Positions 1-9,169 of a stretch of 64,000 nt of DNA are shown in pieces. The DNA is from [Eubacterium] eligens ATCC 27750 (GTDB lineage Bacteria > Bacillota > Clostridia > Lachnospirales > Lachnospiraceae): assembly GCF_000146185.1 (NCBI RefSeq), contig NC_012780.1, positions 186,001-250,000 on the forward strand, in the 5' to 3' direction. Position 1 is the stretch's first letter. Each line of letters opens with the position of its first letter. The notes below the pieces were generated by a model. That model had not been told where the DNA came from and did not search any database. It was given only the letters and a program-made list of their open reading frames with translations. The position numbers were made by a program, and so were the translations under genes.

Positions 1-825
1 TAATCCGCTTTTACTCTGCAGCTTCTTAAGAGCAGCTGTCTGGGCTTTATAAGCATCTATTATTATCTCTTTAACACCACTGTTAAGTGTTCCCTTAAAC
101 ATATCAACATAATCAAGAATTCCTAATGTGAACCAGCTATTCCCTCTGCACCAGAATATACCACCGAAATTATTCATTTCATTAAATGTCCAGCCATGAT
201 AAAACAATCCTGTCTTGTTGTCGCAAAGATACTTTATATGCATAAGTACCTGATGTATTGACTCATTTATCCAATCCTGACGATTATACTTCTGACCCAT
301 TTTATTAAGGAATAAAACTGTCATAAACAGAGTATCTATCCACATTTCATTCTCATTGAGTCTTACTCCCTGTCTGTCTCCATTCGCACTTGTAACATGC
401 TGGAATCCACGTTCCTTTGTTCTTGGAAGGCAGTTCATAAGCCACTCTGCCCATTTGATACACAGTTCCTCGAACTGTGTATCATTGTAATAGTTATTTA
501 ATTCAACAAGAGTAAGTAACGGTGTTGTTGTGTTGATATTCTTTGATGGAAGACCTTCTGCTATATTTTCTTTAAACCATTTGTAAAGAAATTCTCTATA
601 CTCATCATTGCCATTAATCTGCATTATCTTAAGCAATCCATATAAACCGACCCCCTGTGGCCAGTCCCACTCTTTAATTCCAAAGTCTCTTTTAAAGAAG
701 CCTATTGACTCACCGCCTTTTTCCAGCTCTTCATCATTATCAGGTCTGCCAAGATTCATAAGCTTATCAATTACAAGATTAAGCTTATTCTCAATTTCTT
801 TCTTGTCAGGTTTTTTATTGTTCAT
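1..825 (-). CDS. GH105 unsaturated rhamnogalacturonyl/galacturonyl hydrolase (3' end outside window)
   Basis: The first 275 residues of a glycoside hydrolase family 105 (YteR/YesR-like) enzyme, read from the ATG at 825 behind a GGAGG site; the C-terminus lies beyond the window edge. Visible family marks are WDWPQGVGLYG near residue 54 and MWIDTLFM near residue 160, whose Asp matches the catalytic Asp of this family. Members are cytoplasmic and remove the unsaturated uronic acid from oligosaccharides made by pectin lyases. It ends an operon-like run with the TRAP transporter genes just upstream on the same strand (29-base gap), which suggests that the transporter brings in its substrate. No signal peptide is seen. 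Confidence 0.85.
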   Translation of the reverse strand, partial: MNNKKPDKKEIENKLNLVIDKLMNLGRPDNDEELEKGGESIGFFKRDFGIKEWDWPQGVGLYGLLKIMQINGNDEYREFLYKWFKENIAEGLPSKNINTTTPLLTLVELNNYYNDTQFEELCIKWAEWLMNCLPRTKERGFQHVTSANGDRQGVRLNENEMWIDTLFMTVLFLNKMGQKYNRQDWINESIHQVLMHIKYLCDNKTGLFYHGWTFNEMNNFGGIFWCRGNSWFTLGILDYVDMFKGTLNSGVKEIIIDAYKAQTAALKKLQSKSGL

Positions 826-853
826 ATATATGTCCTCCGTTTTTATCTTATTT

Positions 854-2161
854 TTATCCCAACAATCCAAATACTGTTGGCAGCCACATACTAAGCTGTG
901 GTACAAATGTTACAAAAAGAAGTGCGACCAAAATTGCTACAAAGAATGGCACCAGTTTCTTAATTACCTCTTCTACCTGAAGATGCGATATACTACAACC
1001 TACAAATAATACGCTTCCTACAGGTGGTGTAATTGTTCCAATTGAAAGATTCATAACCATCATTACACCAAACTGAATAGGATTCATACCTAATGCCTTA
1101 ACTACAGGAAGGAATATAGGTGTGAATATAAGTAACGCCGGAGCCATATCCATAAATGTTCCTACAATCAGAAGTATCAGGTTAATAATTAACAGAATAA
1201 CAATCTTATTATCAGACACACCCAGTAATGCTGCACTTATAGCCTGTGGAAGACCTGTGAATGATAATACGAATGACAATACTGATGAAGCTCCTATTAT
1301 AAGCATAACTATTGCTGTCATAACTGCTGTTTCTTTTAAAATTCTTGGAATATCTTTAATCTTAATGCTCTTATAAACAAACACAGCCAGTATAAATGCA
1401 TACACAACAGCTACACCAGATGCTTCTGTCGGAGTAAAATATCCTGATAATATACCACCAATAATAATTACAATGAGGAAAAGACTTGGTATAGCATCCC
1501 AGATTGTCTTTAATACAACCTTAGCTGTAAGATGATCTCTCTTGATTACATATCCATGCTTTTTTCCATATACGAAAGCAACTACCATACACAGTAATGC
1601 CCATAATAATCCCGGAATCCAGCCAGCCATAAGTAATGCTGCAACTGAAACTCCACCACTTGCTGCTGAAAATACAATGAATGAAGCTGTTGGTGGAATT
1701 AACTGTCCTACTGGTGCTGAAGCAACATTTGCTGCTGCTGAAAATGCCCTGTCATATCCCTGTTCATTCTCAAGTGGCTGCATAACACCACCAATTGCTG
1801 TTGCTGCTGCAATACCTGAGCCTGATATAGAACCAAACATTGCGTTACCTGCAATGTTAGTCATTGCTAAAGAACCTGGAACCTTACCTAAAACAAGCAT
1901 TGCCAGATTAATAAGCCTTTTTGCTATACCACCATTACTCATTAACAGACCTGCAAGTACAAAGAACGGAACTGCAAGTAATGTGAAGCTGTCAATACCT
2001 GTAACCATTTTCTGAGCTGATATAAACACACCAAAATGTGGTGTAAGAAACATAATTAATGTAACAAGTGATGCTGATATAATACTGAATGATACTGGAA
2101 CACTAAATGCCAGTAATAAAAAGAATACTATTATCAATACAATTGCTGCCTGTATTTCCAT
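854..2161 (-). CDS. TRAP transporter large permease subunit (DctM family)
   Basis: A 435-residue, very hydrophobic protein with about 12 membrane segments and the Gly/Ala-rich DctM pattern (for example MFGSISGSGIAAATAIGG and the Pro-rich LIPPTASFIVF). It forms the channel part of a tripartite ATP-independent periplasmic transporter driven by an ion gradient. The start at 2161 (MEIQAAIV) is chosen over a longer frame because GGAGG sits directly before it. Its small subunit and binding protein lie upstream in the usual P-Q-M order. The neighbouring GH105 hydrolase suggests an unsaturated uronide or oligogalacturonide substrate; that part is inference. Confidence 0.9.
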   Translation of the reverse strand: MEIQAAIVLIIVFFLLLAFSVPVSFSIISASLVTLIMFLTPHFGVFISAQKMVTGIDSFTLLAVPFFVLAGLLMSNGGIAKRLINLAMLVLGKVPGSLAMTNIAGNAMFGSISGSGIAAATAIGGVMQPLENEQGYDRAFSAAANVASAPVGQLIPPTASFIVFSAASGGVSVAALLMAGWIPGLLWALLCMVVAFVYGKKHGYVIKRDHLTAKVVLKTIWDAIPSLFLIVIIIGGILSGYFTPTEASGVAVVYAFILAVFVYKSIKIKDIPRILKETAVMTAIVMLIIGASSVLSFVLSFTGLPQAISAALLGVSDNKIVILLIINLILLIVGTFMDMAPALLIFTPIFLPVVKALGMNPIQFGVMMVMNLSIGTITPPVGSVLFVGCSISHLQVEEVIKKLVPFFVAILVALLFVTFVPQLSMWLPTVFGLLG

Positions 2162-2197
2162 ATTGCCTCCTTCTGCATATATATGCATTATTCAATC

Positions 2198-2662
2198 TTA
2201 ATTCTGTCTTAATTTCTTAAAATGATCTACAATCTTAAACACTCCGTAAATAACCATGAGAACTCCACATACCGGAACACATACATAATAGACCTGCATA
2301 GGAATCTGCATAGCTGGTGAGAGCTGTCCTGCTGCATTAGCAGTAACCATAATTCCACCAATAATCATTACTGAAACACTTAAAATCATAATAAGCACAT
2401 CTATTGCAATCTGAGCAAGTGTTTCATTCTTTGGCTTGAACTTCTTAACTATAAGATTGATAGCCAGATGACTGTTTTGTCCATATGCGTAAGGAACGCC
2501 CATCATTGTCAGCCATATGAGCATATATCTTAATAATTCCTCTGTATATTTGCTTGGATTATGTAACACAAATCTTGTAATTACCTGCCAGCAGCATCCA
2601 AGTACCATACCGGCTACAAGCACCTCTAATATTATTTCAACTACTTTATTCAAATACTTCAT
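2198..2662 (-). CDS. TRAP transporter small permease subunit (DctQ family)
   Basis: A protein of 154 residues with four membrane segments, the usual size and layout of DctQ proteins. The motif LRYMLIWLTMMGVPYAYGQNSH near the middle is typical: a WLTMMG-type helix followed by the short loop. The start at 2662 (MKYLNKV) follows AAAGGAG; the longer frame back to 2704 would run into the end of the binding-protein gene and lacks a site. It pairs with the large subunit 36 bases downstream. Confidence 0.88.
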   Translation of the reverse strand: MKYLNKVVEIILEVLVAGMVLGCCWQVITRFVLHNPSKYTEELLRYMLIWLTMMGVPYAYGQNSHLAINLIVKKFKPKNETLAQIAIDVLIMILSVSVMIIGGIMVTANAAGQLSPAMQIPMQVYYVCVPVCGVLMVIYGVFKIVDHFKKLRQN

Positions 2663-2703
2663 GCTTTTCTCCTTTCTTCCTGCAAACCATGGGCTTATAT
2701 GCA

Positions 2704-3726
2704 TTAATCTGCATATTTCTGAATGTCATCATATAGCTTCTTATATGCTTCGCCCTTGTTATAGAAGTTGGCATGTATTGGCTGTACTGCCTCAATAAAT
2801 GGTGTCTTATCTATATCCTTATATACATGCACGCCTTTACTTTCTGCATGTTCAATGGCATCCTCCATCATTCCATTATAAAGACTCTTAAAGTTATCAT
2901 TTGTTTCCTCAAGTGCTTTTATAAGACTCTGTCTCTGTTTCTCTGACATCTTATTCCATGTCTTAGTACTTATAATGAATATATCTGGTGAAAACTGATG
3001 CTCTGTATATGTATAAGACTTAACAAGATCTTCATGTCCATCAACAGTAAGAGCAAGCTCTGTGTTCTCTGCTCCATCAACGACACCCTGCTGTAATGAC
3101 GCATATGTCTCTGATGCAGCCATAGGAACCGGTGTTCCTCCCATTTTCTCAATCATATCCATTGATGTTGAACTTGGCATTGAACGAATTTTCTTTCCAC
3201 TAAGAACTGATGTATCTGTAACTGGAACATCATCTTTAAGATAGAAATTTCTTGCACCATTAGCATAATATCCAACAGCTATATATCCATCATCTGCTGT
3301 ATCAGCAAATAATTCTTTAACTGCTTCACTATTCTCCATCGCATTATAATAATGCTCCTGATTCTTAAACAGATAAGGAATTGCAAATATTGCATATCTG
3401 TCATCAAACTGACCTAATGTGTTAGAGCTTACTTTTGCCATATCAATAATTCCAGCCTTAACCATCTCTATTTCTTCTTTTTCTGTACCAAGAACACCAC
3501 TGGCAAATATCTTAATATTTACCTCATCACCAGATTCTTTTGCGGCAAAATCTGATACCTTAGCAATTGAATCCGCTATTTCTGAACCCGCTGACTGATT
3601 ATGCGCCAACTGAAGAACTAATTTATCTGATGAATTAATCCCTTTAACCTTAATAAATGTTACTATTACAATAATGAGACACACTGCAACAAAAGCTGTG
3701 CCTATTATCTTTTTATAAGCTTTCAT
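2704..3726 (-). CDS. TRAP transporter substrate-binding protein (DctP family)
   Basis: A protein of 340 residues: an N-terminal hydrophobic anchor or signal (residues 8-27), then a DctP solute-binding fold. Visible marks are GARNFYLKDD, LSGKKIRSMPSSTSMDMI (the region with the Arg that in this family binds the substrate carboxylate) and LQQGVVDGAENT. No lipobox Cys is placed after the hydrophobic stretch, so it may stay anchored by an uncleaved helix. It is first in the operon dctP-dctQ-dctM-GH105. Carboxylate-binding TRAP proteins near pectin genes usually bind uronates; that assignment is inferred from context only. Confidence 0.9.
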   Translation of the reverse strand: MKAYKKIIGTAFVAVCLIIVIVTFIKVKGINSSDKLVLQLAHNQSAGSEIADSIAKVSDFAAKESGDEVNIKIFASGVLGTEKEEIEMVKAGIIDMAKVSSNTLGQFDDRYAIFAIPYLFKNQEHYYNAMENSEAVKELFADTADDGYIAVGYYANGARNFYLKDDVPVTDTSVLSGKKIRSMPSSTSMDMIEKMGGTPVPMAASETYASLQQGVVDGAENTELALTVDGHEDLVKSYTYTEHQFSPDIFIISTKTWNKMSEKQRQSLIKALEETNDNFKSLYNGMMEDAIEHAESKGVHVYKDIDKTPFIEAVQPIHANFYNKGEAYKKLYDDIQKYAD

Positions 3727-3850
3727 AACCTTCTCCTTTCTTATGAGACCCCTTTATTGTTGTTACTTTTTATTTTTGAAATCCGCGCGTATTTCAAGGC
3801 TTGTTTCATAAGCCATTTCTTATCTTGTAACTGGATTATATCACCGCAAA

Positions 3851-3910
3851 ATATTACTTTTCTTGAACAATATTGCTATATATGTTTGATTTTTTAAATA
3901 TATTGCTCTA
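3851..3910. promoter_or_regulatory. Repeated half-sites between dctP and araC, possible AraC operator
   Basis: The 222-base divergent gap holds a direct repeat ATATTGCTATA (3870-3880) and ATATTGCTCTA (3900-3910), 30 bases apart, plus a weaker copy ATATTACTTTT at 3851. Direct repeats about three helical turns apart suit an AraC-type dimer. No clear -35/-10 pair was chosen. Confidence 0.35.
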
Positions 3911-3948
3911 TACTTTTTAATTAATAATAATTAATTGTGAGGTATTGT

Positions 3949-4863
3949 ATGGCAGATAATAAAATCACTTTTTTTGGCAAATGCGATGGAATATCCGTAG
4001 AACAGCTTATCCGTTATAGCCGGTTCAATATGAATGTGAAGCATTTTCACAACCAGTATGAGATATTCTACATAATTGAAGGAGAGCGCCAGTTTTTCTT
4101 CGATAACAAAAGCTATAATGCTTATGCTGGAGATATTGCAATACTTGATACCAATCTGGTTCATACTACATGCTCAATATCAGATGAGGATAAAGGCTAC
4201 AACCGTGTTATTCTTTACATTGATTATGAAAAGATGTGTGATTTTGACAAAAAGTATCCTGGTCTTAATCTTGTTAATTACTTTCATAATAATTATGGCA
4301 TATACCACCTCAATGAAGACCAGCGTATAGCATTTCTTAATCTATACAGGGATTTAAGACATGAATTAACCAAAAAGAACAGTGGATATCAGTCAAGGGT
4401 GGAAATTGCAACTATATACTGGCTGTATAAACTGCTCTCCCTGAAACATGACAGTACGCAGATACATGCTGTAATTAATAGCCCAAAAGAATTATCTGCC
4501 TCTAACATAAGTGCCTATCTTGAAGCTAACTACACAAAAGAGCTCGCCCTTGATACTATCTCAGACGAGCTCTTTATGAGCAAATATTATATGTGCCGCA
4601 TATTTAAAGAATACACTGGATTTACTATCACCGAATATGTTAATACTCTCCGCATTAAGAAAGCCACCCAGATTCTCGAATCCTCTAATCTCAGTATATC
4701 AGATGTTGCTGCTGAGCTTGGTTTTGAAAGTGCGTCATATTTCGAAAGAATATTTAAAAAAATAATGACTGTAACCCCTTTAAAATACCGTAAAACTCAC
4801 CAGTCTGTTACAATTGAACATGAAGAACTCAACACACTTGATGATTCTGATTATCTTGACTAA
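3949..4863 (+). CDS. AraC-family transcriptional regulator
   Basis: A protein of 304 residues. The N-terminal half (about 20-150) is a cupin-like sensing domain (FHNQYEIFYIIEGERQFFFD); residues about 185-285 hold the double helix-turn-helix (DELFMSKYYMCRIFKEYTG, then VAAELGFESASYFERIFKK). The ATG at 3949 follows TGAGGT; a GTG at 3937 would add four residues without a site. It is transcribed away from the TRAP/GH105 operon and is the likely activator of that operon in response to a pectin fragment. Confidence 0.88.
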   Translation: MADNKITFFGKCDGISVEQLIRYSRFNMNVKHFHNQYEIFYIIEGERQFFFDNKSYNAYAGDIAILDTNLVHTTCSISDEDKGYNRVILYIDYEKMCDFDKKYPGLNLVNYFHNNYGIYHLNEDQRIAFLNLYRDLRHELTKKNSGYQSRVEIATIYWLYKLLSLKHDSTQIHAVINSPKELSASNISAYLEANYTKELALDTISDELFMSKYYMCRIFKEYTGFTITEYVNTLRIKKATQILESSNLSISDVAAELGFESASYFERIFKKIMTVTPLKYRKTHQSVTIEHEELNTLDDSDYLD

Positions 4864-4890
4864 TTTTACAATTTATTAATAAACCAAATA

Positions 4891-5127
4891 TTATCTTCTC
4901 ATACCCATACCACAACTCATTGATGAGTCATTGTCTGGTATTTCTGAGACATATCTTGCATTAAAGGCTGCATTGACTTCTGAAATCTCTTTCACCCCGT
5001 CAATGTAGTCTTTAAAATATGTCATCAAATCTATTCCGCTGCTCTCGCAGCCTTCTGTTTCTTCCCATTCCTTTATTAACTGGATTCTTTCTGATTTAGT
5101 TGTGTCTTTTATTAATGTGCTTTTCAT
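4891..5127 (-). CDS. Small protein of unknown function
   Basis: A 78-residue acidic soluble protein with a good start (AAGGAG before ATG). No family was recognised. It ends in a Met/Gly-rich tail (MSCGMGMRR) with one Cys there and one at CESSG in the middle. It lies 23 bases downstream of the membrane protein at 5151-6356 on the same strand and probably shares its transcript. Confidence 0.6.
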   Translation of the reverse strand: MKSTLIKDTTKSERIQLIKEWEETEGCESSGIDLMTYFKDYIDGVKEISEVNAAFNARYVSEIPDNDSSMSCGMGMRR

Positions 5128-5150
5128 TGTGTGTCTCCTTATCTTAAAAT

Positions 5151-6356
5151 CTATCCTTTATAACTCAAATTATTATATACAGATGCATCTGGCATTGTTC
5201 TCATACTTGGTCCTACTACAACAAATGTGCCATGACTATTGTAATAGCTGTATCCTGATACCTGATATACAGGTGGATTGCCATATACAAAATCAGGTCC
5301 GGTTCCGCCATATGGATTACCACCACCATTTGCATTATTAACTGCAGTTTTCGCTGTATATCCTATATATGCCATTGCTCCCGTTAACGCAAATGGTAAT
5401 AATGTAAGTAAGATTACAATCGGATACATGGCTATATTTCTCATAGCAAGATAAAACTGACTCTTATGTGTTGCCCTGATTATAGCATATGTTATTACTG
5501 AAATTAATATTGCTGAAACAAGCACTGTTATTATTGAAATCTGTATATTAAAATAATATGCCGCTACAATTGGTGTCGCTTCTGCCATAGCCAGTGCAAT
5601 ATAATACATTACATTCATCACTCCTGATTTCCAGTTGTGGATTAACCATTTAATCTTAGATGATGACTTAACAACAAGCATAAAAATAATAAATATAACT
5701 AATAATGGCGGAAACACTATCATTAGAATAAACATCAAAATTTTTATTATATATCTTGAATTATCAGCAAACTCTTTATCCTTAATTTTCTTGTTTTCAA
5801 ATTTTTCTTTTTCTTCATCCGTTAAATGATTATATATATACTCATCAGCTTTTTTCTTGTTCTTCTTTATTTTTCGTATACTTGCAATTCCAATTACCAA
5901 CAAAAAAGTAAATGCAACAGCAGCACCAAAAGCTTCTCCTCCATTTGGAATATAGGGTCCGATTGCCGCAAATAAAAAAGTCATAAAAAATATAATATGA
6001 TATTTTATATCAGATTTTTTCTTTCCTTCTGCTATAATAGGGATAATTACTCTATCCTGACCTTTTTCTTCCTGCTTATATCTTACTTTTTGTTCTGGTA
6101 CTGGTTTTTGTACATGTATTTCATTTTCATTCTTTGACACTCTTTTTAACTTATTAATAAATGCTTTTCCAACTGATGACTTAAACACATCTCCTTTTTT
6201 ATTCACGGCATCCAAAACATTTTTGGCATCCTCTGGATTATTAATATCATATTTTTGTTTAATCTTAAGAATAACCTGCAATTCAACTTTTGCCCGCTCA
6301 TATTCCTGCTGCGTATCAAATGTAAACCCACCCAGTGAATATTTTTTATCTTCCAT
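5151..6356 (-). CDS. Membrane protein with N-terminal cytoplasmic helical domain
   Basis: A protein of 401 residues. Residues 1-70 form a charged helical domain beginning KYSLGGFTFDTQQEYERAK, a pattern I recognise only from uncharacterised clostridial membrane proteins. It is followed by a basic linker and about eight membrane segments between 115 and 345, then a Gly/Asn/Tyr-rich tail (GGGNPYGGTGPD). Function is unknown. Its ATG is only four bases from the end of a 191-base duplicated piece of a helicase gene, so its native ribosome site and promoter appear to have been replaced. Confidence 0.6.
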   Translation of the reverse strand: MEDKKYSLGGFTFDTQQEYERAKVELQVILKIKQKYDINNPEDAKNVLDAVNKKGDVFKSSVGKAFINKLKRVSKNENEIHVQKPVPEQKVRYKQEEKGQDRVIIPIIAEGKKKSDIKYHIIFFMTFLFAAIGPYIPNGGEAFGAAVAFTFLLVIGIASIRKIKKNKKKADEYIYNHLTDEEKEKFENKKIKDKEFADNSRYIIKILMFILMIVFPPLLVIFIIFMLVVKSSSKIKWLIHNWKSGVMNVMYYIALAMAEATPIVAAYYFNIQISIITVLVSAILISVITYAIIRATHKSQFYLAMRNIAMYPIVILLTLLPFALTGAMAYIGYTAKTAVNNANGGGNPYGGTGPDFVYGNPPVYQVSGYSYYNSHGTFVVVGPSMRTMPDASVYNNLSYKG

Positions 6357-6359
6357 AAT

Positions 6360-6550
6360 CTGTGCTTCATCTGCGAAGCTGCCTTGTTTGTAAATGTAAG
6401 CGCCACAATAGATGATGGCTCAACAAACAGTTCTGTTATGAGATATGCTATTCTATATGTAAGTACAAATGTTTTTCCCGAACCTGGAACTGACGCAACC
6501 CTTATGTTGCCTTCTGTCTGTGTTATTGCCTCTGTCTGTTCCTTCGTTGC
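6360..6550 (-). repeat. 191-base duplicate of the UvrD-helicase 5' region
   Basis: This segment matches 32136-32326 base for base except two positions (189/191). It encodes the Walker A part of the helicase (VASVPGSGKT to ASQMKHRL) in the same orientation. It is a partial, displaced copy and cannot make a working helicase. Confidence 0.9.
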
Positions 6551-6772
6551 CTTTTTTTCAATCAGAGAATCCAAGAAACTACGCATATTCTCAGATAAAT
6601 CGTCCCTTGAACCTTCTGCATTTACAATTACCTTTGTTGCTTCATCACCAAGTGTCAAGGAGTGGTCCTGTTCACAGATATTGTTAAATGTGTAGATTGG
6701 AAGATTTTTACCAAAGACATCTTTCAGACATATAAATATAACATATGTCTTCTTAATATGAGTTATTATCAT
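6360..6772 (-). pseudogene. Chimera: Rpn-type nuclease fragment fused in frame to helicase fragment
   Basis: An open frame joins two unrelated pieces. Residues about 25-72 (LPIYTFNNICEQDHSLTLGD, then FLDSL) resemble the middle/C-terminal part of the PD-(D/E)XK 'transposase' (Rpn) family. From ATKEQTEAITQTEG onward it is the duplicated N-terminal UvrD segment, up to MKHRL; after that the frame runs out of phase through the neighbouring membrane-protein gene. Both pieces lack their catalytic cores. It is best read as recombination debris, though it could still be transcribed. Confidence 0.75.
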
Positions 6773-6908
6773 TACTAGATAATACTAATATAATTACACT
6801 ATTATATTACCACATTTATATGAATATTGATATCAATAATCTTATATAGTATATGAATAGTTTGTTATCTAATCTGTCTCTAGTATGATAATGCAATATG
6901 TAATTTCA

Positions 6909-7272
6909 TTAATGTGAATTAATTGAATCAAATGCATTAAAAAGTTCTGAAAACGCATTCAAATCTAAAAATCTAAGGTCGACAATGTCGCTAATGCGAC
7001 AGTCAGTATCATCAATTCTGAATATACAAATGATCTCTTGGGAATAAGAACCTCATCAATTACTGTAAAATCAATGCATTCTTTAGGAATTTTTCCAACA
7101 GTGGGATAGAAGCATTTGACTTCATCAGTATCAAATGAAATACTTGCAATGTAATCATTTAAGGATATAAAGGGTGTATTTTCAATGCAATATGGTAGAT
7201 TATAATTAATAGATAAGAACTTATGTGTTAAATCCAGATAGGATTTAATAATAAAGAAGTGATTAACTTGAA
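6909..7272 (-). pseudogene. Degraded gene remnant, family unknown
   Basis: Reading the minus strand, a frame of about 90 codons without a start (HFFIIKSYLDLTHKFLSIN and on to EVLIPKRSFVYSEL) is followed, after a one-base shift, by DDTDCRISDIVDLRFLDLN to the stop at 6909-6911. The two parts read naturally as one protein tail. No family was recognised. The 6773-6908 stretch next to it shows nothing further. Confidence 0.4.
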
Positions 7273-7293
7273 TTTTCCAGTGCAGTTTTATCT

Positions 7294-7402
7294 ATGAAAT
7301 TTCATGAAAAAGCAATTTTATGAAATTTCTATCGCAATATATTTTCATTATAATTTGAAAAAATGAAAATTCCATGCTAAAATAACATTAGAAATTTCAT
7401 TT
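7294..7402 (+). promoter_or_regulatory. fic promoter with three palindromic operator-like sites
   Basis: A promoter TTGAAA (7355-7360), 17-base spacer, TAAAAT (7378-7383) precedes the fic gene. Three copies of a GAAATTTC-centred palindrome surround it: ATGAAATTTCAT (7294-7305), ATGAAATTTCTA (7320-7331) and TAGAAATTTCAT (7389-7400). The last covers the expected transcription start. The winged-helix tail of the Fic protein itself is a candidate binder. Confidence 0.55.
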
Positions 7403-7430
7403 TCCGTTTTTCGGAGGAAAGGAAACAATC

Positions 7431-8576
7431 ATGACAAATAGAGCTGGAACATTTGTAAGTAATCTATCAGGCGAAATGGCTTATGATTCTTTTCGCCCGG
7501 CTCCTCTTCCACCCAATCCTCCTATTGAGATATCTGGAGAGCTTCTTACGAAACTTATTGATGCTAATAAGAAAATAGCAACACTTGAAGGATTATCATC
7601 TCGTATACCTAACATGGGGCTTTTCGTTTCCATGTATGTTAGAAAAGAAGCACTTCTTTCTTCGCAGATTGAAGGCACACAGTGTACTCTTGAGGATATC
7701 TTGAATCCTCTTATTGAAAATAACACTAATAGAGATGTTTCTGATGTTGTCAACTATATTCGTGCAACTGAATTTGCACTTGAGCGACTAAAAACATTGC
7801 CTCTGTGCAACCGTTTAATTAAAGAGACTCACGCAGTTCTTTTGGAAAGTGCGCGAGGACAGGAAAAAAATCCTGGGGAATTCCGATATTCGCAAAACTG
7901 GATTGGCGGACAGGGAAGTACTCTTAAGAATGCCAGATATATTCCACCAAACCCGGAAGATATGTTAACTGCCATGTCTGATCTTGAAAAATATATAAAT
8001 AGTGATGATACCCTCGATCCATTGATTCAGGCAGCCTTAATTCACTACCAGTTTGAAACCACACACCCATTTCTTGATGGCAATGGACGTGTAGGACGAC
8101 TACTCATTACACTTTTCTTGATGGAAAAAGGTATTTTGTCAACTCCGGCACTTTATATTTCATATTACCTAAAGATGAATCGTATAGAATATTATGATCG
8201 TATGACTCAGGTACGACGTACTGGTGATTATGAGCAATGGATTTCTTTTTTCCTTCAGGCATTTGCAGATTCTGCGGAGGATGCAATCCATACAATTGAC
8301 CGACTTACTGAATTACATGATAAAAACTTAAAGTTATTTAATGCTTTAACAAAGAGACAGCGTACCAGTGCCCTTAAAGTATTTGCCTATTTGGAATCTA
8401 ATCCTATTATTGATATTCAGAAAACTGCTACTGCACTTGAAATGTCGTATAATACTGTGGCAAAGGTAGTTTCCATCCTGATTGATGATGAAATATTGGA
8501 GCAAACAGATAAATCGGGAAAGGCTAAGATTTATTCATATATTGAATATCTTAATATCCTTCGTAAGGACACCTAA
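7431..8576 (+). CDS. Fic family protein with C-terminal winged helix
   Basis: A protein of 381 residues behind a strong GGAGG site. The N-terminal Fic_N part carries SSQIEG (about residues 78-83), matching the class II inhibitory helix S/T-x-x-x-E-G. The catalytic motif HPFLDGNGRVGR begins at His212 and is complete. A winged-helix DNA-binding domain fills about 305-375. Such enzymes move AMP from ATP to hydroxyl groups of target proteins and are held off by the inhibitory Glu. It stands alone, with its own palindrome-rich promoter, which suggests self-repression. The target is unknown. Confidence 0.9.
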   Translation: MTNRAGTFVSNLSGEMAYDSFRPAPLPPNPPIEISGELLTKLIDANKKIATLEGLSSRIPNMGLFVSMYVRKEALLSSQIEGTQCTLEDILNPLIENNTNRDVSDVVNYIRATEFALERLKTLPLCNRLIKETHAVLLESARGQEKNPGEFRYSQNWIGGQGSTLKNARYIPPNPEDMLTAMSDLEKYINSDDTLDPLIQAALIHYQFETTHPFLDGNGRVGRLLITLFLMEKGILSTPALYISYYLKMNRIEYYDRMTQVRRTGDYEQWISFFLQAFADSAEDAIHTIDRLTELHDKNLKLFNALTKRQRTSALKVFAYLESNPIIDIQKTATALEMSYNTVAKVVSILIDDEILEQTDKSGKAKIYSYIEYLNILRKDT

Positions 8577-8601
8577 AAGGTAAGCATCAAACAGATGACA
8601 T

Positions 8602-8910
8602 TTAATTAGAATTTTTATAATGCGAAAAATGCCCACCATCATCATATTTAATGGTAGTCCTTACTAATGCAGATACCACAACCTGATTACATTCCTTTGT
8701 TACATCGAATAGTTTTCCGTTTGGCAAAGGAATAGCTTCAGTTTCCAAATTAAAGCCCAATAGATCTCGGACCTTATTAAAAACTGTTGCTGATGGGAAA
8801 TAAGCCTGATGGGTGGTATCTTCTTTGAATTTGTAATCTTCAAGTTTTAAAATGCCTGATAATTCAAAAAAGATATCCTTTTGTGATTTTCCCTGAATAG
8901 TTTTGTTCAT
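8602..8910 (-). CDS. Small protein of unknown function
   Basis: 102 residues from the ATG at 8910 behind AAGGAGGT. It is soluble, mixed charge, and no family was recognised. It converges on fic (26 bases between stops). The tail YDDGGHFSHYKNSN ends abruptly, so a truncated C-terminus is possible. Confidence 0.5.
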   Translation of the reverse strand: MNKTIQGKSQKDIFFELSGILKLEDYKFKEDTTHQAYFPSATVFNKVRDLLGFNLETEAIPLPNGKLFDVTKECNQVVVSALVRTTIKYDDGGHFSHYKNSN

Positions 8911-8976
8911 AGACAACCTCCTTTTCTAGCCTTTGGCTTAATAATTTTCTATATAATCAGCATGGATTTAAGCAAT

Positions 8977-9000
8977 AAAAAAAGCACGGAAAATCCGTGC
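8977..9000 (-). terminator. Rho-independent terminator
   Basis: Stem GCACGGA / TCCGTGC with a four-base loop, followed on the minus strand by a run of seven T. It would stop transcripts coming from the remnant at 9170-9417. Confidence 0.7.
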
Positions 9001-9169
9001 TAATACATGCTGAATAAATAGCTCCTGATTTGTATGTCACAAGTCCATACAAATGACAAATTCTCAACAAGAGAATAAATAGGAATTACTGATATAATAT
9101 GAAGTTATCATGGGTATAAACTAAACGCAAGAATATAATGATATTTTAGTATGATACATAATAAATGTA

